Shown: positions 35,483 to 44,861, counted from the stretch's first letter. The stretch: DNA of 64,000 nt from an uncultured Algibacter sp. (GCF_947490405.1 NZ_CANLGU010000003.1:62001-126000); one strand, 5' to 3'. Numbers and translations are program-made. Notes: generated by a model not told the origin, from the sequence alone.

Positions 35483-36064
35483 CTAAAGGTCTAAAAAATT
35501 CTCTAGAATTTTTGCTCCTCTAGAACCACTTTTTTCTGGATGGAACTGGGTTCCATAAAAATTTTCGTGTCGTAATGACGAAGCATAATTAATCTCGTAA
35601 TCTGTTGCTGCTATGGTTTCATTACAATGCTCTGCATAATAACTGTGAACCAAATACATGTATTCGTTTTCTTTGATATCTTTAAACAAATCAGTTTTTA
35701 AATCTTTAATAACATTCCATCCCATTTGCGGTACTTTTACGTTATCTGAGAAGCGTTTTACCTTGGTTTGAAATATGCCCAAACCTTTTGTGTTGCCTTC
35801 TTCAGTATGTAAACACATAAGTTGCATTCCTAAACAAATACCTAAAACTGGTTGTTTAAGTGTTGGAATTAAGGTATCCAAACCACTTTCTTTAAGCATT
35901 TTCATAGCAGAACTTGCTTCTCCAACACCAGGAAAAATCACTTTATCTGCTGCTTTTATTTCTTCAGGGTCGTTTGATAAAATAGCATCGACACCCAAAC
36001 GCTTAAAAGCAAATTGAATACTTTTTATGTTTCCAGCACCGTAATTTATTATCACTAACCTCAT
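35483..36064 (-). CDS. hisH: Imidazole glycerol phosphate synthase glutaminase subunit
   Basis: A 193-residue class-I glutamine amidotransferase supplying ammonia to HisF. The catalytic triad is visible: Cys in VLGICLGMQLM, and His and Glu in YGTQFHPEKSG. The N-terminus is typical (VIINYGAGNIKSI). It overlaps hisB by one base. Confidence 0.97.
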   Translation of the reverse strand: MRLVIINYGAGNIKSIQFAFKRLGVDAILSNDPEEIKAADKVIFPGVGEASSAMKMLKESGLDTLIPTLKQPVLGICLGMQLMCLHTEEGNTKGLGIFQTKVKRFSDNVKVPQMGWNVIKDLKTDLFKDIKENEYMYLVHSYYAEHCNETIAATDYEINYASSLRHENFYGTQFHPEKSGSRGAKILENFLDL

Positions 36065-37200
36065 TATAGCATTCCTTTTGTACTTGGTAAAAACATTTTG
36101 TTAGCATCACGCTTTACTGCCATTTTCATAGCTTTAGCAAAGGCTTTAAATATACCTTCAATTTTATGATGTTCGTTGGTACCTTCTGCTTTAATGTTTA
36201 AATTACATTTTGCGCCATCGGTAAACGATTTAAACAAATGGAAAAACATTTCTGTAGGCATATCGCCTATTTTTTCGCGCTTAAATTCCGCATCCCATTC
36301 TAACCAATTTCTACCTCCAAAGTCAACGGCAACTTGTGCTAAACAATCGTCCATTGGTAAACAAAATCCGTAGCGTTCAATCCCCAATTTATTACCTAAT
36401 GCTTTGTTGAATAATTCGCCTAAAGCAATCATGGTATCTTCAATAGTGTGATGTTCGTCAACTTCCAAATCGCCATCAACCTTAATGGTTAAATCCATCG
36501 CACCATGACGCCCTATTTGATCTAGCATATGATCGAAAAACGACAACCCTGTGTCAATATTATTCTTTCCAGAACCATCTAAATTTAATTTTATATAAAT
36601 CTGTGTTTCATTGGTATTACGCGTTATCTCTTCAACGCGATCTTTAAGTTTTAAAAACTCATAAATTGCTTTCCAATCTGTACTAGTTAGGGCTATAGCG
36701 TCTAAAATTTCTTGTTTAGAACTTTCAATTTCATCTGCGCCTAATTCAGGATCTTCAGACAGATAAATACCTTTAGCTCCTAGATTTTTAGCGAGTTCCA
36801 TATCTGTTATTCTATCACCTAAAACGAAGGAATTTGACAAGTCATAATCTTCAGAAAAATACTGGGTTAATAAACCCGTTCTTGGTTTGCGTGTATCAGT
36901 ATTTTCATGCGGAAACGTTTTATCAATGTGAATAGCCGAAAACACAACGCCTTCTTTTTTGAATGCTTCAATAATTTTGTTTTGCGCTGGCCAAAACGTG
37001 TCTTCGGGAAAACTATCGGTTCCTAAACCATCTTGATTGGTTACCATAACCAACTCATAATCCAGCTCACTGGCTATTTTAGCCATGTATTGAAAAACTT
37101 TTGGGTAGTATTCTAACTTCTCTAAACTATCTAATTGATAATCTACAGGTGGCTCTAATACCAAAGTGCCGTCTCTGTCTATGAATAGTACTTTTTTCAT
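36064..37200 (-). CDS. hisB: Bifunctional histidinol-phosphatase / imidazoleglycerol-phosphate dehydratase
   Basis: A 378-residue fusion, as in E. coli. The N-terminal HAD phosphatase (about 1-165) has the nucleophile Asp8 in LFIDRDGT and [16 protein letters not shown]. The C-terminal dehydratase (about 180-378) has [35 protein letters not shown] and [17 protein letters not shown] with the Mn-binding histidines. The two activities catalyse steps 6 and 8 of the pathway. Confidence 0.97.
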   Translation of the reverse strand: MKKVLFIDRDGTLVLEPPVDYQLDSLEKLEYYPKVFQYMAKIASELDYELVMVTNQDGLGTDSFPEDTFWPAQNKIIEAFKKEGVVFSAIHIDKTFPHENTDTRKPRTGLLTQYFSEDYDLSNSFVLGDRITDMELAKNLGAKGIYLSEDPELGADEIESSKQEILDAIALTSTDWKAIYEFLKLKDRVEEITRNTNETQIYIKLNLDGSGKNNIDTGLSFFDHMLDQIGRHGAMDLTIKVDGDLEVDEHHTIEDTMIALGELFNKALGNKLGIERYGFCLPMDDCLAQVAVDFGGRNWLEWDAEFKREKIGDMPTEMFFHLFKSFTDGAKCNLNIKAEGTNEHHKIEGIFKAFAKAMKMAVKRDANKMFLPSTKGML

Positions 37201-37203
37201 TTT

Positions 37204-37280
37204 GTGTCATTTCTGCGAAAGCAGGCATCTATTTTTTATTATTCAAATTTATATGGATTCCGCATCAAGTGCGGAATGAC
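37204..37280. repeat. Palindrome pair between hisB and hisC
   Basis: First palindrome about 37207-37230 (TTTCTGC-GAAA-GCAGGCATCT, one mismatch), an A/T spacer, then an intact one at 37254-37280 (ATTCCGCA-TCAAG-TGCGGAAT) ending AATGACA. It has the same arrangement as 33552-33624. Confidence 0.8.
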
Positions 37281-37283
37281 AAA

Positions 37284-38324
37284 TCATTCTAACGCTTTTA
37301 AAGCTTTTATTAAAACTTCGTTTTCTTTTTTAGTTCCAATTGTAAAACGCAAACAATTTTCACATCCTGGTTGATTGGTTCTATTTCGAATTACAATTCC
37401 TTTTTCAATCAACTGATTGTAACGCTTTGTAGCATCATCAACTTTAGCCAGTACAAAATTAGCATCTGTTGGATAAATTTTCGATACAAATGTAATTTCT
37501 GATAACTTACGAACTAATACATCACGCTCTTTTAAAATATCCTTAACCTGCTGCTGTGTTAACTCGTAATTTTCTAGCTGTGAAATCGCTTTTTGCTGTG
37601 TTAACTCATTAACGTTATATGGTGGTTTGATGCGGTTTAATACTGAAATAATTTCTTTTGAAGCAAAACAAATGCCTAACCGAATTCCAGCCATCCCGTA
37701 AGCTTTTGATAAGGTTTGAGTTACAATTAGGTTAGGAAACTCACTTAGTTTACTTGTCCAACTTTCATCATTTGAAAAATCGATATAGGCCTCATCAATA
37801 ACAACGATACCTTTGAACGCTTTTATAAGTTTTTCAATTGATTTTGCTTCAAAACTATTTCCTGTTGGGTTATTTGGCGAACATAAAAACAACAACTTAG
37901 AATTAGCATCTGCAATTTCCAGAATTTCATCAACCTTAGGTTGAAAATTGTTATCTAACTGCACACTTTTAATAGCAATAGCATTGATATTTGCCAAAAC
38001 ACTATACATGCCATACGTTGGTGGCAACGTGATGATATTATCTTGATTAGGCTCACAAAAGGCTCTGAAGATTAAATCTAAAACTTCATCACTACCGTTG
38101 CCTAAAAGGATATTTTGCTGTGGAATATCTTTTATTTCTGATAGCAAGGATTTTACGGTTCGTTGCTGCGGATCTGGATACCGATTCACGCCATTTTCAA
38201 ACGGATTTTCATTCGCGTCTAAAAATACCATAGCGTCACTATTACCTTGGTATTCGTCCCTTGCAGACGAATACGGTTTTAGCGCTTGTACCGTGGGCCT
38301 TATTAATTTTTGTATATTTTTCAT
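37284..38324 (-). CDS. hisC: Histidinol-phosphate aminotransferase
   Basis: A 346-residue PLP enzyme of fold type I converting imidazole acetol phosphate to histidinol phosphate. Visible motifs are NILLGNGSDEVLDLI, CSPNNPTGN, VVIDEAYIDF and the PLP-lysine region TQTLSKAYGMAGIRLG. The C-terminal Arg that binds the substrate carboxylate is in NCLRFTIGTKKEN. It lies 38 bases after hisD. Confidence 0.97.
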   Translation of the reverse strand: MKNIQKLIRPTVQALKPYSSARDEYQGNSDAMVFLDANENPFENGVNRYPDPQQRTVKSLLSEIKDIPQQNILLGNGSDEVLDLIFRAFCEPNQDNIITLPPTYGMYSVLANINAIAIKSVQLDNNFQPKVDEILEIADANSKLLFLCSPNNPTGNSFEAKSIEKLIKAFKGIVVIDEAYIDFSNDESWTSKLSEFPNLIVTQTLSKAYGMAGIRLGICFASKEIISVLNRIKPPYNVNELTQQKAISQLENYELTQQQVKDILKERDVLVRKLSEITFVSKIYPTDANFVLAKVDDATKRYNQLIEKGIVIRNRTNQPGCENCLRFTIGTKKENEVLIKALKALE

Positions 38325-38362
38325 AATCTTTAGATGCTAAATCACGTTCAGCATCACAAAAG

Positions 38363-39649
38363 TTATTTTTTTAAATCCTTTAATCTTATACTCACCGCAT
38401 TTTTATGCGCTTGCAACCCTTCCGCTTCTGCCATTAACTCAATAGTTTCTCCTATATTTAAAAGTCCTTCTTCAGATATTTTTTGAAAGGCCATCTGTTT
38501 TAAAAAGCTATCTAAATTCACACCAGAATATGCTTTACTAAAACCGTTTGTAGGCAAGGTGTGGTTTGTTCCTGATGCATAATCGCCCGCACTCTCAGGT
38601 GTATAATCGCCAATAAAAACCGAGCCTGCATTATTGATGTTATCTACGTATACATCTTCATTTTTACAACAAATAATGTAATGTTCTGGACCATATTCGT
38701 CAATTAACTCTAGAGCTAAATCATCAGTTTCTACATAAATTAATTTTGAATTGGCTATAGCCTTTTCAGCAATGGCCTTACGTGGCAATACTACTAATTG
38801 CTTAGTTATTTCTTCCGAAACAGCACTAATTAGACGTTTTGAGGTAGATACCAAAATTACTTGACTATCTGCACCGTGTTCTGCTTGACTTAATAAATCT
38901 GAAGCCACATACGCCGCATTTGCTGTATCATCGGCAAATACTAATAATTCGCTAGGACCAGCAGGCATATCTATAGCTACGCCGTGTTTTGTTGCAATTT
39001 GTTTTGCAACCGTTACAAATTGATTGCCTGGTCCGAAAATTTTAAACACTTTTGGAATGGTTTCAGTACCAAAAGTCAAACCTGCAATAGCTTGTATACC
39101 GCCTACTTTTATAATTTTAGTAACACCACACAATTGCGCTGTAAATAAAATTTCTGGTGCCAACGCACCTTTTGTATTAGGTGGCGAACATAAAACAATC
39201 TCTTTGCAACCTGCTATTTGCGCAGGAATTGCCAACATTAAAACTGTTGAAAACAATGGTGCTGTACCACCGGGAATATACAAACCAACACTTTGAATTG
39301 GTCGTTTTTCCTGCCAACACTGTACACCTTTGGTTGTTTCTATCTCAATTTTTAATGTTTTTTGAGCTTTATGAAATACTTCAATATTATGTTTTGCTAA
39401 TGTGATGGCACTTTTTAGTTTTTCAGAAACTTGTGTAACCGCTGTTTCTATTTCAGCAGGTGTAACTACATGTGAAGCTAGTGCTACGCCATCAAATTTA
39501 TTTGTGTATCTTTTTATAGCCGTATCTCCTTCATTTGATACCTCATTAAAAATTTTGTTTACAGTACCTTCAATATCATCCACAGTTTGTGTAGGACGCT
39601 GTAAAATAGACGTCCATTCACTTTTTTTAGGATTATTAATTATTTGCAT
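38363..39649 (-). CDS. hisD: Histidinol dehydrogenase
   Basis: A 428-residue NAD-dependent zinc enzyme for the last two oxidation steps to histidine. Conserved stretches are YIPGGTAPLFSTVLMLAIPAQIAG, FGPGNQFVTVAKQ, DMPAGPSELLV, LLSQAEHGADSQVILV with zinc ligands, EHYIIC and GDYASGTNHTLPT with the catalytic His. It lies 61 bases after hisG. Confidence 0.98.
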   Translation of the reverse strand: MQIINNPKKSEWTSILQRPTQTVDDIEGTVNKIFNEVSNEGDTAIKRYTNKFDGVALASHVVTPAEIETAVTQVSEKLKSAITLAKHNIEVFHKAQKTLKIEIETTKGVQCWQEKRPIQSVGLYIPGGTAPLFSTVLMLAIPAQIAGCKEIVLCSPPNTKGALAPEILFTAQLCGVTKIIKVGGIQAIAGLTFGTETIPKVFKIFGPGNQFVTVAKQIATKHGVAIDMPAGPSELLVFADDTANAAYVASDLLSQAEHGADSQVILVSTSKRLISAVSEEITKQLVVLPRKAIAEKAIANSKLIYVETDDLALELIDEYGPEHYIICCKNEDVYVDNINNAGSVFIGDYTPESAGDYASGTNHTLPTNGFSKAYSGVNLDSFLKQMAFQKISEEGLLNIGETIELMAEAEGLQAHKNAVSIRLKDLKK

Positions 39650-39710
39650 TCTTAATTTAACTTTGAGTTGAAATTATAAGATTTCCATTTTTAAGTAAAT
39701 CTCAAATATA

Positions 39711-40568
39711 TTACAGCACCATTTTTTCAATAGGACACACCAAAATACCTTGTGCTCCTTTTGCTTTGAGATCATCAATAACATTCCAAAACTGATTTTT
39801 ACTAATTACAGAGTGCACAGAACTCCAACCGTCTTCAGCCAATGGTAAAACCGTGGGGCTCTTCATTCCTGGTAAAACATCAATAATATCTTGCAATTTG
39901 TCGTTTGGCGCATTTAGTAATACATACTTAGAATTTCTTCCTTTTAAAACCGACTGGATTCTAAACTGAATGGTGTCTAATATGGCTTTTCGCTCTTGGT
40001 TTAGTTTTGGAGATACGGCTAAAACTGCTTCGGATTTTAAAATGGTATCCACTTCTTTTAAATTATTTTTAAATAAAGTACTTCCACTGGATACAATATC
40101 GCAAATTGCATCTGCCAAACCTATATTAGGCGCAATTTCTACAGAACCGTTAATGATATGAAGATTTGCTTTTACACCGTTTTTGTCTAAAAACTGTTGT
40201 ACCGTATTTGGATACGATGTTGCAATACGCTTACCTTCTAAATCTTTTATACTATTATAATTTGCAGCCTTAGGCACAGCAATACACACGCGGCATGTCG
40301 AAAAACCTAATTTTTCAACAATACCAATGCTCTCGCCTTTTTCTATTAAAACATTCTCACCTATAATCGCTGCATCTACAACGCCATCTTTTAAATATTG
40401 TGGAATATCGCCATTTCTTAAATAAAACACTTCAACAGGAAACCCTTTTGCCGAGGCTTTTAATTGATCTTTTCCATTATCTATAGAAATACCTATATCT
40501 TTTAATAAACGCATCGAGTCTTCGTTTAAACGACCCGATTTTTGCACTGCAATTCTTAATTTACTCAT
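39711..40568 (-). CDS. hisG: ATP phosphoribosyltransferase (long form)
   Basis: A 285-residue first enzyme of histidine synthesis, the long type with a C-terminal ACT-like regulatory domain for histidine feedback (about 215-285), so no HisZ is needed. N-terminal catalytic domain features: RIAVQKSGRLNEDSM, VVDAAIIGENVL, DAICDIVSSGSTLFKNNL (PRPP binding region). It is the first structural gene after the leader peptide and attenuator. Confidence 0.97.
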   Translation of the reverse strand: MSKLRIAVQKSGRLNEDSMRLLKDIGISIDNGKDQLKASAKGFPVEVFYLRNGDIPQYLKDGVVDAAIIGENVLIEKGESIGIVEKLGFSTCRVCIAVPKAANYNSIKDLEGKRIATSYPNTVQQFLDKNGVKANLHIINGSVEIAPNIGLADAICDIVSSGSTLFKNNLKEVDTILKSEAVLAVSPKLNQERKAILDTIQFRIQSVLKGRNSKYVLLNAPNDKLQDIIDVLPGMKSPTVLPLAEDGWSSVHSVISKNQFWNVIDDLKAKGAQGILVCPIEKMVL

Positions 40569-40614
40569 TATCTTGTTTTTATGAGTTTAAAACAACCAAG
40601 TTGGAACTTAAATT

Positions 40615-40646
40615 AAAAAACCCGCTTGATTGTCTCAAACGGGTTT
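40615..40646 (-). terminator. his operon attenuator terminator
   Basis: On the minus strand AACCCGTTTGA, loop, TCAAGCGGGTT is followed by TTTTT. It lies between the stop of the His-rich leader peptide and hisG, the position expected for the terminator hairpin of a histidine attenuator. Confidence 0.88.
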
Positions 40647-40676
40647 AAATATATTTTGATTTTATTCAATACATTT

Positions 40677-40730
40677 TCACTTCGCCTGAGAGCAAATATG
40701 AAAATGATGATGTGTTTGAATAAAAGTCAT
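40677..40730 (-). CDS. hisL: his operon leader peptide
   Basis: A 17-residue ORF, MTFIQTHHHFHICSQAK, with four His codons in a five-codon window (CAT CAT CAT TTT CAT), followed by a terminator hairpin 31 bases on and then hisG. In classical attenuation, ribosome stalling at the His codons when charged tRNA-His is scarce prevents the terminator from forming. Too short for ordinary gene finders. Confidence 0.9.
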   Translation of the reverse strand: MTFIQTHHHFHICSQAK

Positions 40731-40747
40731 GTTATAATTTATTTATG

Positions 40748-40779
40748 CAAATATCTATAATTTATATTATTAAATCCAA
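40748..40779 (-). promoter_or_regulatory. Possible promoter of the his operon
   Basis: On the minus strand TTG (40779-40777), 21 bases, GATATTTG (40755-40748): one mismatch to TAnnTTTG. It is positioned 18 bases before the leader peptide ATG. Confidence 0.45.
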
Positions 40780-40879
40780 ATTATAAATACAAATCTTGCA
40801 ATAATTTAATATTATTAATATTTAGTCAATTTAAATTAATATTCTTTAAAAGAATACATTATTTGCTAAATTTATTCTT

Positions 40880-41695
40880 TTATTGATTTCCTAATATAAT
40901 TGGTAAACCGCTATCTCCTGAACCAATAACAATTACTTTACTATTAGGCGACTCAGATAATTTCATAGTAGCTTCAATACCTTTATCTTGAAGAATTTTA
41001 TCCGTTAATGAGGCACTTAATATCTTATTTGCATCTGCTTTACCTTGTGCTTCAATACGTTGTTTTTCAGCTTCTTTAGCAGCTGTAACTAGTCTGAATT
41101 CATATTCTAACGATTCTTGCTCTTGACGTAATTTACGTTCAATAGCTTCTTTAATAGTATTTGGTAATGTTACATCACGTACTAAAACTTCATTTAATTG
41201 CACGTATTGTTTTTCTAGTATTTTTTTAGTCTCTTCAAAAATCTCATCTTGTATAGCATCACGTTTACTAGAGTATAATTGTTCTGGTGTATAACGACCA
41301 ACAACACTTCTTGCTGCACTTCTAATTGATGGCATTATTACACGTTGTAAATAATTTTGTCCAAGGGATTGGTGTAAGTTTCCTAAATCATCATAAACTG
41401 GTTCATACCATGCCGAGGCATCAATTTGAATCTCTAACCCGTTTGATGATAATACTTTCATTTTTTCAAAAAGCTCTTGTTGACGCACTTCGTAAATGTA
41501 AACTTTATTCCAAGGTGCTACAATATGAAACCCTTCTGCCATTGGCGGTTCATCAGTAACAACACCTTCTCCAAAAGTTTTAAACAATACTCCTGCTTCA
41601 CCAGAACCTATGGTTACGGCTGATTTTGCTAATACTACAACCAGAATAATTACTGCGATAATTATTGGTAATCCGATTTTTGGTAATTTTTCCAT
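40880..41695 (-). CDS. Prohibitin-like SPFH membrane protein
   Basis: A 271-residue protein with one N-terminal membrane helix (IGLPIIIAVIILVVVLAKSAVTIG) and an SPFH/prohibitin domain (AGVLFKTFGEGV ... EGFHIVAPWNKVYIYEVRQQEL). A long charged coiled coil (about 165-225, IERKLRQEQESLEYEFRLVTAAKEAEKQRIEAQGKADA) and the tail KVIVIGSGDSGLPIILGN follow. Prohibitins form large membrane rings that often associate with FtsH. It follows the vWA membrane gene by nine bases, which indicates co-transcription. Confidence 0.9.
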   Translation of the reverse strand: MEKLPKIGLPIIIAVIILVVVLAKSAVTIGSGEAGVLFKTFGEGVVTDEPPMAEGFHIVAPWNKVYIYEVRQQELFEKMKVLSSNGLEIQIDASAWYEPVYDDLGNLHQSLGQNYLQRVIMPSIRSAARSVVGRYTPEQLYSSKRDAIQDEIFEETKKILEKQYVQLNEVLVRDVTLPNTIKEAIERKLRQEQESLEYEFRLVTAAKEAEKQRIEAQGKADANKILSASLTDKILQDKGIEATMKLSESPNSKVIVIGSGDSGLPIILGNQ

Positions 41696-41704
41696 TTTCT
41701 ATTT

Positions 41705-43738
41705 TTAAATTAATCCGTTATATTTTCTTAAAAACCATTCTAGTCCTAAGTTAAATGCTATAATTCCTAAAAGGTATTTCCAATCTATCAAAGGTATGGT
41801 ATTTTTGCTGCTTTTTTGAATTGGAACGAAACGATTGTCATTCAATAAATCATTTATAGCTTTTTTTGTTTCATTTATAAAATAACTTGTCCCTGAGCTG
41901 TTAGTGGCCAATTGCTGTAACTTTGTTACATCTGCATTTAAAAATTGCTGTTCAACATTATATTCTAAAATTCTAAAATTTCCAGATTTAGACATGTTTT
42001 CGTTAGATGCTCTGATTGTAAAGCTATATTCTGATGCTGGTAAATTACTCAAATCTACTTGATAATTATTGTTTTTCAAAATTAGAGGAAATACAGTTTT
42101 TGCTTTAGAAACTTTATCGGTCACAGTTATGTTCAAAGTTTCTCGAGTGTCAAAAACATAGTTTTTATCGAAAAACTCAGCCTTGATTATAATGTTGTTA
42201 TTTCCGTTATAAAATGATTCATAGTCAATATTTAATCTGCTTTTTTTCTTTGTTGAAGCTAGGTATTGAACCAATTTGCCAATAAAATTATCAAAATCAT
42301 CGAAACTATTTTCGTTAAGATAGCTTTGTGCGCGCCATTGCCAAATCTGTTCACCAAATAAAACAGCTTCTCGCCTACTATTTGTTTCAAAAGTTACTAA
42401 AAGTGGCTCTTCTAATGTAACACTCTTGACTGTCTTGTTTAAAATGGTTTCATAGGCTACGTTAAAACTAATCTCTCCATAGTTTGAAAGTAAAGGAGGG
42501 AAAGATTCAAAATCTAATTCGTCAATTAAAAAAGGTGCATAATTAATATTTAAGTCGGCTTGGTAATTTTCGGTTTGACCTGTTATATTAAAATTATAAT
42601 CATTAGTAATCCTATTTAAAAAATCTAAATCTGTTTTGGGTCCAGTAATAACAAATTTATTCTTGTTTTGCGTGTTAATTTTATCTATTATATTTTTAAA
42701 CTTATTATTTGGCTGATACAGTATAATTAATTGATATTCATTTATTTGATTAATTACATTTTTTGGGTGTAAAATATCTGCTGTACGTTGCTCATTAGTT
42801 TCAATACTCTTTTTTAAAGCTCCTAAATCTGGGTGAGAAAAACTGCTAACTATAGCAATTTTTGTTTTTTGATTGATTACTTCAATGGCAAAATTTTTAG
42901 TATTATTTATTTTATTCTTTTCACTTGCTAAAGGAACAATTGTTGCCTTGTAATTGCTCACACCAACCTTATTTGTTGGCAATGTGAGATTAACAACCTT
43001 TGAATTATCATTTTTAGAAAAATTAATCTTTTTTGAATAAATTGTAGTATTACCACTTTTTACAATAAAGTTAGATTGTATTGCAGTATTACCATTATAA
43101 ACTAAAATTGCTTCAACAGGAAATCTGTTTTTCAGAAATGCATATTTATTAACGTTAAATTGCTGAATTCTTAAGTCTGTATATGTAATGGTATCCCCTA
43201 AAACTATTGGGTAAATTGGTTGTTTGTAATTGTTTGATGAAAATTGATAATCGTTGCCATAAGTTTGATTTCCATCCGTAATAAGCAATGTTGGCGATGT
43301 GGTTTGCTTATAAATTTCATTTAATTGCGTAAATGCTTTAGAAATATTTGTTTGTTTATCGGTAAACGTAATAGAATCTAAGGGATTTAAGTTTTCTCCG
43401 AAAGTAAAAAAGTCTAGATTAAATTTATTCTGAATGTTTGGATTGCTTTTTATTTCATCAATAAAATTTAACAGTGCCTCATCTTGTTTTAAATGCTTAA
43501 TTGAGCTTGAATTATCAATTGCTACAACTAAATTAGGTTTTTCTATTGATAATTTAGTTTGATCAAAACTTGGGTTTATAATGATTAATAAAACAGAAAA
43601 CACACTTAAAAACCTCAAAAAAGAAAAAAGCATGTTTATTTTAGACATGCTTTTCTTTTTAGTAAAATACTGAAAAAGCGCTAACCCTAGCGCTAAAATT
43701 CCAGAAAGTATAATGTATAAAAGAGTTTCAGAACTCAT
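41705..43738 (-). CDS. vWA-domain membrane protein
   Basis: A 677-residue protein with two N-terminal membrane helices (about 5-22 and 38-58), a von Willebrand A domain beginning at about 72 with the MIDAS motif DNSSS (LVVAIDNSSSI) and TLLITDGNQTYG, and a long extracytoplasmic region of Ig-like and glutaminase-like segments. A C-terminal membrane helix lies around LLGIIAFNLGLEWFLRKY. It resembles the BatA/BatB-like or 'vWA' membrane proteins of Bacteroidetes, but the Bat operon context (MoxR ATPase, TPR) is absent. It is 54 bases after fabG and 9 bases before the prohibitin gene. Confidence 0.82.
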   Translation of the reverse strand: MSSETLLYIILSGILALGLALFQYFTKKKSMSKINMLFSFLRFLSVFSVLLIIINPSFDQTKLSIEKPNLVVAIDNSSSIKHLKQDEALLNFIDEIKSNPNIQNKFNLDFFTFGENLNPLDSITFTDKQTNISKAFTQLNEIYKQTTSPTLLITDGNQTYGNDYQFSSNNYKQPIYPIVLGDTITYTDLRIQQFNVNKYAFLKNRFPVEAILVYNGNTAIQSNFIVKSGNTTIYSKKINFSKNDNSKVVNLTLPTNKVGVSNYKATIVPLASEKNKINNTKNFAIEVINQKTKIAIVSSFSHPDLGALKKSIETNEQRTADILHPKNVINQINEYQLIILYQPNNKFKNIIDKINTQNKNKFVITGPKTDLDFLNRITNDYNFNITGQTENYQADLNINYAPFLIDELDFESFPPLLSNYGEISFNVAYETILNKTVKSVTLEEPLLVTFETNSRREAVLFGEQIWQWRAQSYLNENSFDDFDNFIGKLVQYLASTKKKSRLNIDYESFYNGNNNIIIKAEFFDKNYVFDTRETLNITVTDKVSKAKTVFPLILKNNNYQVDLSNLPASEYSFTIRASNENMSKSGNFRILEYNVEQQFLNADVTKLQQLATNSSGTSYFINETKKAINDLLNDNRFVPIQKSSKNTIPLIDWKYLLGIIAFNLGLEWFLRKYNGLI

Positions 43739-43792
43739 TAAAAAACTTTAAATTTTATTTTGATTAGATTCCTGGTTTCACAGGAAAGTCAA

Positions 43793-44539
43793 TTACGTTA
43801 ACATTCCACCATCAACGTTTAGAGTTTGTCCTGTAACATACGCACTCATATCGCTAGCTAAAAACACACAAACATTAGCAATATCTTCTGGTGTGCCTCC
43901 ACGTTTTAATGGTATGCCTGCACGCCATCCTTTTACAATCTCTTCATCTAATTTAGCAGTCATTTCAGTTTCAATAAAACCTGGTGCTACCACATTGCTT
44001 CTAATATTTCTAGATCCTAACTCTAAAGCTACAGATTTTGAAAACCCAATAATACCAGCTTTTGATGCTGCATAGTTAGTTTGTCCTGCATTACCTTTTA
44101 CACCAACTACAGAGCTCATATTAATAATTGAACCTTTACGTTGTTTTAACATGGTGCGTTGTACAGCTTTTGTCATATTGAAAACCGACTTAAGATTAAC
44201 TTCGATAACTTTATCAAAATCTTCTTCAGTGATACGCATTAGTAGGTTGTCTTTTGTGATACCTGCATTATTTACAAGAATATCAATACTTCCAAATTCT
44301 GAAACTACATCTGAAGCTAATTTTTGTGCTTCTTCAAAACTTGCTGCATTACTTTTGTACCCTTTAGCTTTTACTCCTAAAGCATTTAATTCTTTTTCTA
44401 AAGCATTTGCGGCATCAACTGAAGAACTGTATGTAAATGCTACATTGGCCCCTTGTTCTGCAAAAACTTGAGCAATACCTTTTCCAATACCACGGCTAGC
44501 TCCTGTAACTATTGCTGTTTTCCCTTCTAGTAGTTTCAT
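43793..44539 (-). CDS. fabG: 3-oxoacyl-[ACP] reductase
   Basis: A 248-residue short-chain dehydrogenase reducing beta-ketoacyl-ACP with NADPH in fatty acid synthesis. Cofactor motif VTGASRGIGKGIA, NNAGIT, and the catalytic Ser143, Tyr156 and Lys160 (MSSVVGVKGNAGQTNYAASK) are intact. A C-terminal YVTGQTLNVDGGM is typical. It has its own promoter box at 44634-44641. Confidence 0.95.
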   Translation of the reverse strand: MKLLEGKTAIVTGASRGIGKGIAQVFAEQGANVAFTYSSSVDAANALEKELNALGVKAKGYKSNAASFEEAQKLASDVVSEFGSIDILVNNAGITKDNLLMRITEEDFDKVIEVNLKSVFNMTKAVQRTMLKQRKGSIINMSSVVGVKGNAGQTNYAASKAGIIGFSKSVALELGSRNIRSNVVAPGFIETEMTAKLDEEIVKGWRAGIPLKRGGTPEDIANVCVFLASDMSAYVTGQTLNVDGGMLT

Positions 44540-44633
44540 ATATTAGTATTATTATTTTGAATTGAACATCTGATATAATTGTTACTGATGTTTCATTTAT
44601 AGTTTGTTCGTAATTTTTTAATTTCTAGGTACT

Positions 44634-44641
44634 CAAATATA
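44634..44641 (-). promoter_or_regulatory. Bacteroidetes -7 box upstream of fabG
   Basis: TATATTTG on the minus strand, an exact TAnnTTTG, 95 bases upstream of the ATG. No -33 TTG is seen at the usual distance, and an extended leader would be needed. Confidence 0.4.
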
Positions 44642-44695
44642 ACAAATCCGAATGTGATGTTGTTATAAACCTAATTATTTTTAATGGTACTTGTT

Positions 44696-44848
44696 TTGCG
44701 TTAGGGATTGCAACGGCATCCTTTTTAAAATTGACTAGTATTAAGTTTCTTTAAAGTAAATAATAAATAGATATTGATGTTGCTTACTCCTTCGCTAAGA
44801 CGTTTAAAAAGATATAGTGAAAAGCCCGACCCTTTGGGTAACGCCCAA
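44696..44848 (-). repeat. Structured intergenic repeat family B, copy 3 (inverted, long centre)
   Basis: Read on the minus strand: GGGCGTTACCC, ACCC-AAA-GGGT hairpin, CGGGCTTTTC, a long variable centre of about 90 bases with an A/T-rich part, then AAGGATGCCGTTGCAATCCC and TAACGC. The ends pair as in copies 1 and 2. It fills much of the 372-bp gap between fabG and sucD; the rest holds the sucD terminator and the fabG promoter box. Confidence 0.85.
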
Positions 44849-44861
44849 ATAGATATTATAA

